Source of the DNA: an uncultured Opitutia bacterium
Lineage (GTDB): Bacteria > Verrucomicrobiota > Verrucomicrobiia > Opitutales > UBA953
Direction: 5' to 3'
NCBI GenBank assembly: GCA_903829855.1
Contig: CAIKRN010000181.1
Coordinates: 1 to 5,020, forward strand
Length of the DNA stretch: 5,020 nt
The translations under genes were made by a program, and so were the position numbers. The notes beneath the pieces were generated by a model. The model worked only from the letters and a program-made list of their open reading frames with translations. It had not been told where the DNA came from and searched no databases. Of the stretch, positions 1-5,020 are shown in pieces; within the stretch, counting starts at the first letter, position 1; the number at the start of each line of letters is the position of its first letter.

Positions 1-2261
1 AGGGGTAGCGACGACCACAGGTCGCGCAGTAAATCCATGATGCCCGTGAACGTGGCGGGGTTCGATCGTGGGGTGCGGCCAATGGGCTCTTGGTCGACCG
101 CGGTAAAGGCGACGATTTTCTCAAGCCCTTCGATGCCGCCATGCCGCCCGGGCACAACCTTGGCACCATTGATTTTTCGTGCGGCCGCCGCGGAGAGAAT
201 ATCAATCGCAAGCGTGCTTTTGCCGGAGCCAGAAACGCCGCAGACGACGGTGAGGTTGCCGACGGGGAACGAGGCGGTGACTCCTTGAAGGTTATGTTCG
301 GTGGCGTTCTTAACGGTGAGCAGGGTCTTGCTCGCCGCTTTTCGCGGAATGATGCCTGCGAGCGTGGCCCGGCCTGCGAGGTATGCCCCGGTCCGGGAGT
401 GCTGGTCCGCGGCACAGGCCTTGGCGGTTCCTTCGAAGATGATGCGACCGCCGTCGACGCCCGCCCCTGGGCCCATCTCGACGAGATGGTCCGCCGCGAG
501 CATCATGTCGCGGTCATGTTCTACGACGACCACGGTATTGCCGAGGTCGCGCAGGCCGTGGATGGAACGAATAAGACGGCCGTGGTCGCTCGGGTGCAGC
601 CCGATACTGGGTTCGTCGAGCACGTACGTGACGCCCACCAACCCGAGGCCGAGCTGCGTGGCGAGTCGTACGCGTTGAGCTTCGCCGCCGGAGAGTGAAC
701 TGCATTCGCGATCAAGGGTGAGATAACTCAAGCCGGCGTCATCGAGGAATGTGAGGCGTTGTTCGAGTCCGCGCCGGGCTTCTTCTGCTGGCATGACGCG
801 CGGGTGGGTCACGAGTTGTTTGGCGAAGGCCAACGCGGCGGGAATCGGGAGGGCGAGGAACTCCGCCATGTTCTTTCCGCCTAGGCTGATGGAAAGTGCC
901 GCGGGCGAGAGGCGTTGTCCGTGGCAACCTGAGCAGACGGAACCGGACTGAAATTGGAGCAGACGCTGACGTAGCGATTCACCTGTGGTGGTGCGGTACG
1001 CGTGCGCGAGTTCGGCAAACATGCCGGTCCAGACCGTTTCAACCAGTTTACGTCCCTTGGGCGGTGGTAGTAGGAATTTTCGCTTCGGGTCGCCGTGGAG
1101 CAGGAGTTCGCGCACCGCCTTTGGTAGATTGCCCCAGGGCGTCTTGAGGTCGAAGGGTACTTGCTCTGCGAGCGCCCGGGTAATTGCGTTGCGGCGAATC
1201 AGGGTCTTCCGCGTCGCACACTTCCAAGGCTTCACCACGCCGTCGTGGACCGAGAGGGCTTCATCGCGAATGGAGAGACTTTCCTGAAAGCGCATCTGGC
1301 GGCCGAGTCCGCCGCAATCTGGACAGGCACCGTCTGGATGATTATGCGAAAGGGCCCGCGGGCTGACGGGCTCATAGCTTTCTCCGCAATGTTCGCAGGA
1401 GAGATGGAGTGAGAGTGGGTGTTCCGCCCATTTTCCGTTTACCTCGGCCAAGACGATTGCCCGGTTACGGCCTTCGCGAAAGGCAAGCTCCAGCGAGTCT
1501 GCTAGGCGGCTGCGTTGGTCGGGGCCAGCTACGATACGGTCGACGACGACATCGAGCTGCTTCGCTTCGCGGCCGATGAGCAAGCCGGCGGCTTCTTCCA
1601 TGGTGGCGACCGTCCCGTCGACACGCAGACGGGAGAAGCCGCGGCGTCCAAGGTCTGCCGCCGCTTCCAATAAAACGGAGGGTTTATCCTTGGAGATGGG
1701 CGCGACGATCATCAGGCGCGTGCTGGGCGGAATTTCTTCGAGGGATTTCAGGTTGTCATCGAGCGAGCGCTGTCGGACGGGGTGGCCGTCTTTGAGGCAG
1801 CGACGTTCCCCGGCCAGAATCCACAGGGGGCGGGCGTGGTCCGCGATTTCGGTGAGGGTGGCGACGGTGGAGCGCGGGTTGGTGTTGCCGCCGGTGCGCT
1901 GGGCGATGGCGATGACAGGGGAGAGCCCGCGGATGAAGTCGACATCTGGGCGCGGGGCTGAATCCAGCATACCTCGGGCCTTGGCCGAGAGGGACTCAAG
2001 GTATTGGCGGCTGCCTTCCGCGTGCAACGTGTCGAAAGCCAGCGATGATTTACCTGACCCGCTGACCCCGGTGATCACGGTCAACTGATAACGCGGGATG
2101 GTCAGTTCAACGTTCTTGAGATTGTGGGTGCGGGCTCCCTTGATGTGGATGGGCTGGCTCAGAAGGTTCGACGATAGCCTCTCCGCTTCCGGGGAGAAGG
2201 CGGAAGTGGCCGCCCGGCCGTTAATAAGTTTCGTACAATCCGCTTTTACCCAAGAGGCCAA
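1..2261 (-). CDS. uvrA: UvrA, excinuclease ABC subunit A (C-terminal part beyond left edge)
   Basis: UvrA is the cytoplasmic ABC-type ATPase that finds bulky DNA lesions and loads UvrB in nucleotide excision repair. The minus-strand frame is open without a stop for about 753 codons. Counting from a TTG at 2261-2259, it shows IHIKGARTHNLKN (about 38-50), Walker A GVSGSGKS (65-72), a region where the UvrB-binding domain lies, a first zinc module with Cys289, Cys292, Cys313 and Cys316, a second CxxC (CSGC) before GQRL, the ABC signature LSGGEAQR (523-530), Walker B YVLDEPSIGLH (546-556), a second Walker A GVSGSGKST (675-683), and the hallmark PIGRTPRSNPATFTG near the edge. Roughly 240 residues, with the second zinc finger, signature and Walker B, should lie to the left. 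The identity is certain; the start is not. No in-frame ATG or GTG exists between the conserved N-terminus and an upstream stop at 2375-2373. TTG 2261 is the only TTG and would add about 34 residues compared with E. coli UvrA. Confidence 0.97.
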   Translation of the reverse strand, partial: MASWVKADCTKLINGRAATSAFSPEAERLSSNLLSQPIHIKGARTHNLKNVELTIPRYQLTVITGVSGSGKSSLAFDTLHAEGSRQYLESLSAKARGMLDSAPRPDVDFIRGLSPVIAIAQRTGGNTNPRSTVATLTEIADHARPLWILAGERRCLKDGHPVRQRSLDDNLKSLEEIPPSTRLMIVAPISKDKPSVLLEAAADLGRRGFSRLRVDGTVATMEEAAGLLIGREAKQLDVVVDRIVAGPDQRSRLADSLELAFREGRNRAIVLAEVNGKWAEHPLSLHLSCEHCGESYEPVSPRALSHNHPDGACPDCGGLGRQMRFQESLSIRDEALSVHDGVVKPWKCATRKTLIRRNAITRALAEQVPFDLKTPWGNLPKAVRELLLHGDPKRKFLLPPPKGRKLVETVWTGMFAELAHAYRTTTGESLRQRLLQFQSGSVCSGCHGQRLSPAALSISLGGKNMAEFLALPIPAALAFAKQLVTHPRVMPAEEARRGLEQRLTFLDDAGLSYLTLDRECSSLSGGEAQRVRLATQLGLGLVGVTYVLDEPSIGLHPSDHGRLIRSIHGLRDLGNTVVVVEHDRDMMLAADHLVEMGPGAGVDGGRIIFEGTAKACAADQHSRTGAYLAGRATLAGIIPRKAASKTLLTVKNATEHNLQGVTASFPVGNLTVVCGVSGSGKSTLAIDILSAAAARKINGAKVVPGRHGGIEGLEKIVAFTAVDQEPIGRTPRSNPATFTGIMDLLRDLWSSLP
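2234..2239 (+). promoter_or_regulatory. Possible -10 element for the SGNH hydrolase gene
   Basis: TACAAT, one base from the sigma-70 consensus TATAAT, lies in a conspicuously AT-rich patch (about 2221-2250) within otherwise GC-rich DNA, 39 bases before the ATG at 2279. No convincing -35 hexamer sits 16-18 bases upstream, so this is a weak prediction. If uvrA starts at TTG 2261, this element lies inside the uvrA coding region; if uvrA starts nearer 2162, it lies in a true divergent intergenic region. Confidence 0.25.
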
Positions 2262-2278
2262 CCTGTAAGCCTGCAGGG

Positions 2279-3163
2279 ATGCCTCGGTTTTTACTCTGTG
2301 TCTTGGCCCTCTTCTCCGTCCGGCTTTTCGCCGACCGGATGGAGCCCCGCGTGCTTTTCCTCGGGGATAGCATCACCTATGGCGGTACTTGGACGGTTTA
2401 CGTCGAGTCAGCGATTCGCGCCCAGCCGGGGATGGAACGGGCGACCATCGTTAACATGGGCCTCTCGAGCGAAACCGCGTCCGGGCTCTCCGAGCCGGGT
2501 CACGCGGGCGGCAGTTTTTCGCGCCCCGATTTGCATGAGCGCCTTGGGCGCGCCTTGGAGCAATTCAAGCCGACGATCGTCATTGGGTGCTACGGCATCA
2601 ACGACGGAATCTATTTGCCGCTCAGCTCCGCCCGGAAGCTGGCCTACCAAGAGGGTATGATTCGTTTCCGCCTCGCTTGCCTGAAGGCGGGGGCGAAACT
2701 AGTACTACTCACGCCGCCACTTTATGCGCCGGATAATCGGGCCAAAGATGAGATTAATTATGACGGTGTGATGGAGAACTACGGTGCGTGGCTTATCGAG
2801 CAGCGCGCCGCAGGCTGGTTGGTTATCGATATTCACTCCAAGTTGCACCAGGCGGTCGCGGCGGCCAAAAAATCTGACCCCCAGTTCATTTACGCCAAAG
2901 ATAATTTGCATCCCGGCGAGCAAGGTCACCTCTTCATGGCACAGGCAGCGTGGGAGGGTATTGCGCCGATCTTTAAATGGAAACTCGCCACGCCTTTCGC
3001 CGCGGCGGATAAATTTAAGTTATTGAAGCAGAATTCGGTGATCCTGCGGGATGCTTGGCTCAAGCAGGTCGGCCATAAGCGACCCGGCGTCGCCGGGGGC
3101 TTACCTATGGCGGAGGCAGAGCGCCGCTCGGATGAGCTCATCCACGAATACCTTAAGAAATAA
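2279..3163 (+). CDS. Secreted SGNH/GDSL-family hydrolase (esterase/lipase-like)
   Basis: This 294-residue protein has the blocks of the SGNH hydrolase family, which cleaves or transfers ester-linked groups. Block I is FLGDSITYGG with nucleophile Ser31; block II is NMGLSS with Gly61; block III is GCYGINDG with Asn108; block V is DNLHPGEQGH with Asp208 and His211. All four expected catalytic or oxyanion-hole residues are present, so it is probably active. Residues 1-18 (MPRFLLCVLALFSVRLFA) look like a signal peptide, implying export. After the catalytic domain, a tail of about 70 residues contains HKRPG (266-270) and GGLP, a form I associate with Verrucomicrobiota and Planctomycetota family members. 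The ATG at 2279 is the first start after an in-frame stop at 2225 and keeps the signal peptide; Met21 would lose it. A purine-rich AGGG abuts the ATG, too close for a normal ribosome site. Lysine codons are evenly split (9 AAA, 9 AAG), so expression is probably ordinary. The substrate cannot be read from sequence; carbohydrate O-acetyl groups or lipids are both possible. Confidence 0.9.
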   Translation: MPRFLLCVLALFSVRLFADRMEPRVLFLGDSITYGGTWTVYVESAIRAQPGMERATIVNMGLSSETASGLSEPGHAGGSFSRPDLHERLGRALEQFKPTIVIGCYGINDGIYLPLSSARKLAYQEGMIRFRLACLKAGAKLVLLTPPLYAPDNRAKDEINYDGVMENYGAWLIEQRAAGWLVIDIHSKLHQAVAAAKKSDPQFIYAKDNLHPGEQGHLFMAQAAWEGIAPIFKWKLATPFAAADKFKLLKQNSVILRDAWLKQVGHKRPGVAGGLPMAEAERRSDELIHEYLKK

Positions 3164-3189
3164 GCGGATTTCAGGGCCGCTGCCGGCTA

Positions 3190-3226
3190 GGGCTATTGCC
3201 CAAGAAACACCGTCCCGACACGGGAC
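3190..3226 (+). other. Two small perfect hairpins between the hydrolase gene and pstS
   Basis: GGGC-TATT-GCCC (3190-3201) is a 4-bp stem with a 4-base loop, and GTCCCG-ACA-CGGGAC (3212-3226) is a 6-bp perfect stem with a 3-base loop. Neither is followed by a T-run, so they are not classical intrinsic terminators. They may end the hydrolase transcript weakly, or the second may be an operator-like dyad for pstS. The sequence shows only the symmetry; the role is inferred. Confidence 0.4.
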
Positions 3227-3238
3227 TGTAACAATTGT

Positions 3239-3264
3239 ATGGGATGATACCTCGGTATTCCCAT
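3239..3264 (+). promoter_or_regulatory. Imperfect hairpin directly before the pstS start codon
   Basis: ATGGGATGATACC (3239-3251) and GGTATTCCCAT (3254-3264) are inverted copies apart from a two-base bulge in the left arm. In RNA, AUAC-CUCG-GUAU would form the apex, extended below the bulge by AUGGGA pairing with UCCCAU. The structure ends three bases before the ATG at 3268 and fills the place where a Shine-Dalgarno sequence would normally sit; none is seen. It could affect translation initiation or transcript stability, or be a DNA operator for a dimeric regulator. Confidence 0.4.
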
Positions 3265-3267
3265 CAT

Positions 3268-4269
3268 ATGCACACCTCACTCAAGTCCCTCGCGCTTCTC
3301 GCCCTCACGGCGACAATCGCTTCCGCTCAGTCCGCCGCCCCCGCGGCTGTCGAGGTCGTCACGGTTGACGCTAAGCTTCCTGACTACGCCGTATCCTCCG
3401 GCGTATCGGGCAACTTGAACTCCGTTGGTTCCGACACCCTTAACAACCTGATGACTTTCTGGAGCGAAGGCTTCAAGGCCAAGTATCCTAACGTGAACAT
3501 CCAAGTTGAAGGTAAGGGGTCGGGTACCGCTCCGGTGGCTCTGATCTCCGGTGCCGCTCAGGTGGGCCCGATGAGCCGCGAAATGAAGACTTCCGAAGTC
3601 GCTGGCTTCGCTGCTAAGTTCGGCCACAAACCGACTAAGATTCCGGTGGCCATCGATGCCCTCGCCGTTTTCGTCCACAAGGACAACCCGATTAAGGGTC
3701 TCTCCCTTGCTCAGGTTGACGCGATCTTCTCCTCGACCCGTAAGCGCGGTGGTCAAGACATCAACACCTGGGGTGATGCCAAGCTGACTGGTGCTTTCGC
3801 GGGCAAGACTATCTCTGCCTTCGGCCGCAACTCGGCTTCTGGCACCTACGGCTTCTTCAAGGACAACGCCCTTAAGAATGGTGACTACAAGAGCAGCGTT
3901 AAGGAGCAGCCGGGGTCTTCCTCGGTCGTCCAAGGGGTCGCTTCCGACCTCGGAGCGATTGGCTACTCCGGCATCGGCTACAAGACTTCCGGTGTCCGCG
4001 CCCTCGCCCTCTCTGTCGCTGATGATTCGGCTCTCATTGAGCCTAATTACGCTAACGCGCTTAATGGTAGCTACCCGCTCGCCCGCTACCTGTATGTCTA
4101 CGTGAACAAGGCTCCTTCGAAGGAAATGGATAAGCTTACGAGCGAGTTCATCACCTTCGTGCTCTCGAAGCAGGGCCAAGAAATCACGATCAAGGACGGA
4201 TACTTCCCGCTGCCGGCCGACGTTGCTACCGAAGGTCGCCTCGCGCTCAAGTTCTACAGCGCCGAATAA
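3268..4269 (+). CDS. pstS: PstS, periplasmic phosphate-binding protein of the Pst ABC transporter
   Basis: PstS captures phosphate with high affinity in the periplasm and hands it to the PstCAB importer. From the ATG at 3268 the protein has 333 residues. Residues 1-20 form a clear signal peptide ending ASA before Gln21; there is no cysteine anywhere, so it is soluble, not a lipoprotein. Ligand-binding hallmarks follow: SVGSDTLNNL (52-61), EGKGSGTAP (81-89), GPMSREMK (100-107), VAIDALAVFVHKDNP (127-141), GRNSASGTYGFFK (176-188) and GYSGIGY (222-228). The SGVSGNLNSVGSDTL opening resembles the Pseudomonas-type PstS family, which is often paired with long PstC and PstA proteins. An in-frame ATG at 3235 would put 11 polar, histidine-containing residues before the signal peptide and is less likely. 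Of 25 lysine codons 24 are AAG, and GCT, GGT, AAC, GAC and ATC recur, pointing to very strong expression. A terminator-like hairpin follows, and a permease gene lies downstream. No convincing Pho box was found, so phosphate control is inferred from the family. Confidence 0.96.
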   Translation: MHTSLKSLALLALTATIASAQSAAPAAVEVVTVDAKLPDYAVSSGVSGNLNSVGSDTLNNLMTFWSEGFKAKYPNVNIQVEGKGSGTAPVALISGAAQVGPMSREMKTSEVAGFAAKFGHKPTKIPVAIDALAVFVHKDNPIKGLSLAQVDAIFSSTRKRGGQDINTWGDAKLTGAFAGKTISAFGRNSASGTYGFFKDNALKNGDYKSSVKEQPGSSSVVQGVASDLGAIGYSGIGYKTSGVRALALSVADDSALIEPNYANALNGSYPLARYLYVYVNKAPSKEMDKLTSEFITFVLSKQGQEITIKDGYFPLPADVATEGRLALKFYSAE

Positions 4270-4282
4270 TCTTGGTCTCGAA

Positions 4283-4339
4283 ATCGTATCGTCGCCACCA
4301 CGCCCTTCGGGGTCGGTCTAAAAAGCGCGGCGATACGGT
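4283..4339 (+). other. Nested stem-loop with UUCG tetraloop in the pstS-pstC spacer
   Basis: ATCGTATCG (4283-4291) pairs with CGATACGGT (4331-4339) over 9 positions, including one G-T wobble. Enclosed within it is CCC-TTCG-GGG (4303-4312), which in RNA has the C(UUCG)G tetraloop known for high stability. This structure lies between the pstS stop and the stronger terminator-like hairpin. Likely roles are protecting the pstS mRNA 3' end or acting as an RNA processing site; both are inferred. Confidence 0.4.
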
Positions 4340-4351
4340 CTCGGGTCCTCC

Positions 4352-4383
4352 TAAGGCGGGGTCTCCCCGCCTTACCCTTTATT
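4352..4383 (+). terminator. Intrinsic-terminator-like hairpin after pstS
   Basis: TAAGGCGGGG (4352-4361) and CCCCGCCTTA (4365-4374) form a perfect 10-bp stem with a 3-base TCT loop, followed by CCCTTTATT. The stem is very strong, but the T-tract is short and interrupted, so read-through into the downstream permease gene is likely. This fits a partial terminator that keeps pstS in excess over the permease genes, a known feature of pst operons. Confidence 0.7.
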
Positions 4384-4411
4384 AGAATTAACGACACCTA
4401 ACCGTCACGCG

Positions 4412-5020
4412 ATGGAAACTTCCGACAAAAACCCCTCTGCGGCGCCTGCGCCAGAGTCGCGTTTTACGGTAAGTCCCATGACCCTCGCTGCTGACCGGTG
4501 GATGGGGCGTCTCATTCGCTTCGGCGGGGTGGGGGTCGTGCTCGCGGTCTTTGGGATGTTGGCTTTCCTGATTTTTCAAGTCTTCCCGCTCTTCACGGGA
4601 GCCAAGGTTGCAGCTGGCGATGCCTTATCCGTGCCGGCCAATGCAATTGCCTTCGGTGAGGATGAATACGGCGATTTACCCTATGTCGTTCTTGCCGATG
4701 GCAGGGTGATTTTTCAGCGGTCCAAGGATGGTTCGAAAGTGCTTGAGTGGTCGCCTGCGCTGGCGAATCGCCACGTATCCACCGTCCGGAGCTATCCCCG
4801 CTCTGGCTTGGTCTTTCTGGGTCTATCCGATGGCTCAGTTCAGGAGCTGCGGATCATCTACCGCTCGAGCTTCGACTCCGCTGGTAAGCGTACGATTGAG
4901 CCGATTGTGACAGCTTTAGAGCCGCTGCAGGTCGGCAAGCCTGGCCTGCCTTGCGTGGATATCTGGAACGCCAAGGGTACGCAGTCACGGCTGATGCTCG
5001 TGCGTCAGGATGAAGTCGGC
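4412..5020 (+). CDS. pstC: Probable phosphate ABC transporter permease PstC, extended form (5' part only)
   Basis: The first 203 codons are open to the window's right edge. Residues 1-32 are polar and probably cytoplasmic; residues about 37-61 (FGGVGVVLAVFGMLAFLIFQVFPLF) form one strong transmembrane helix; the rest is soluble and presumably periplasmic. The soluble part has short beta-rich segments with DG turns (VVLADGRVIFQ about 92-102, LVFLGLSDGSVQELRI about 133-148), reminiscent of propeller-type repeats. No permease (BPD_transp) motif is visible yet. The PstC assignment rests on position directly after pstS and on the known long PstC proteins of Pseudomonas-type systems, which carry one helix and a large extra domain before the permease core. 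The ATG at 4412 gives a sensible N-terminus but has no Shine-Dalgarno sequence. Lysine usage is mixed (AAA and AAG), unlike pstS. Alternatives are another membrane protein of the pst operon or an unrelated single-pass protein. Confidence 0.7.
   Translation, partial: METSDKNPSAAPAPESRFTVSPMTLAADRWMGRLIRFGGVGVVLAVFGMLAFLIFQVFPLFTGAKVAAGDALSVPANAIAFGEDEYGDLPYVVLADGRVIFQRSKDGSKVLEWSPALANRHVSTVRSYPRSGLVFLGLSDGSVQELRIIYRSSFDSAGKRTIEPIVTALEPLQVGKPGLPCVDIWNAKGTQSRLMLVRQDEVG

Noticed and set aside
90..698. A 202-codon plus-strand frame, and another at 1576-2088 (170 codons)
   Set aside because: Both are opposite uvrA; the first is in exact codon register with it. GC-rich coding DNA commonly leaves such shadows, and the proteins have low-complexity, arginine- and alanine-rich composition without domains.
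3226..3241. A Pho box upstream of pstS in CTGTAACAATTGTAT
   Set aside because: CTGTAAC and TTGTATG resemble half-sites, but their spacing is 9 bases rather than the usual 11 and the match to TGTCA is poor. The ACAATTGT palindrome inside it is only 8 bp and can arise by chance.
3235..3267. An 11-residue longer PstS starting at ATG 3235
   Set aside because: It would put polar residues before a textbook signal peptide and run through the inverted repeat. The ATG at 3268 begins directly with MHTSLKS and the hydrophobic core.
3051..3368. A 105-codon frame bridging the hydrolase gene end and the pstS start
   Set aside because: It overlaps two well-supported genes in another frame, crosses the hairpin-rich gap and shows no recognisable protein features.
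3277..4179. A 300-codon open frame antisense to pstS
   Set aside because: It lies entirely opposite a confidently identified, strongly codon-biased gene. The bias itself removes antisense stops, and the translated protein resembles no family I know and has no start context.
1..5020. CRISPR arrays, insertion sequences, tRNA or rRNA genes, phage or defence genes
   Set aside because: No regularly spaced direct repeats, transposase-like frames, terminal inverted repeats or structural RNA motifs were seen. The window is filled by uvrA, an SGNH hydrolase and the start of a pst operon.

Overview
The window is ordinary housekeeping and transport DNA from a GC-rich, probably Gram-negative bacterium. 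The evidence for a double membrane is a phosphate-binding protein with a cleavable signal peptide and no lipobox cysteine, and an extended PstC-like permease. The secreted SGNH hydrolase has a C-terminal tail (HKRPG followed by a GLP element) that I associate with Verrucomicrobiota and Planctomycetota. A member of Verrucomicrobiota (Opitutae-like) is therefore my best guess, held loosely.

Layout: (1) Positions 1 to about 2261, minus strand, hold the first three quarters of uvrA, the DNA-damage recognition ATPase of nucleotide excision repair. The frame is open throughout and runs off the left edge just after the second Walker A region. Its start is unclear because no in-frame ATG or GTG exists. 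(2) Positions 2279-3163, plus strand, divergent from uvrA, encode a secreted SGNH/GDSL-family hydrolase with all four conserved blocks. (3) Positions 3164-3267 are a short gap with three small inverted repeats, the last lying directly in front of the pstS start. (4) Positions 3268-4269 encode PstS, the periplasmic phosphate-binding protein, with a codon bias typical of a very highly expressed gene. (5) Positions 4270-4411 hold a folded spacer and a strong GC-rich terminator-like hairpin. (6) Positions 4412-5020 are the 5' part of the next gene, very probably an extended pstC permease gene, cut by the right edge.

PstS delivers periplasmic phosphate to a PstC/PstA/PstB ABC importer. The hairpin between pstS and pstC is a natural place for partial termination or RNA end protection, which would give more binding protein than membrane permease. 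UvrA and the SGNH hydrolase have no evident functional link to phosphate uptake.

I found no CRISPR array, mobile element, RNA gene or clearly undescribed system. The points most worth checking are the uvrA start, the pstS leader and pstS-pstC spacer structures, the apparent lack of Shine-Dalgarno sequences, and the uncharacterised N-terminal domain of the permease.
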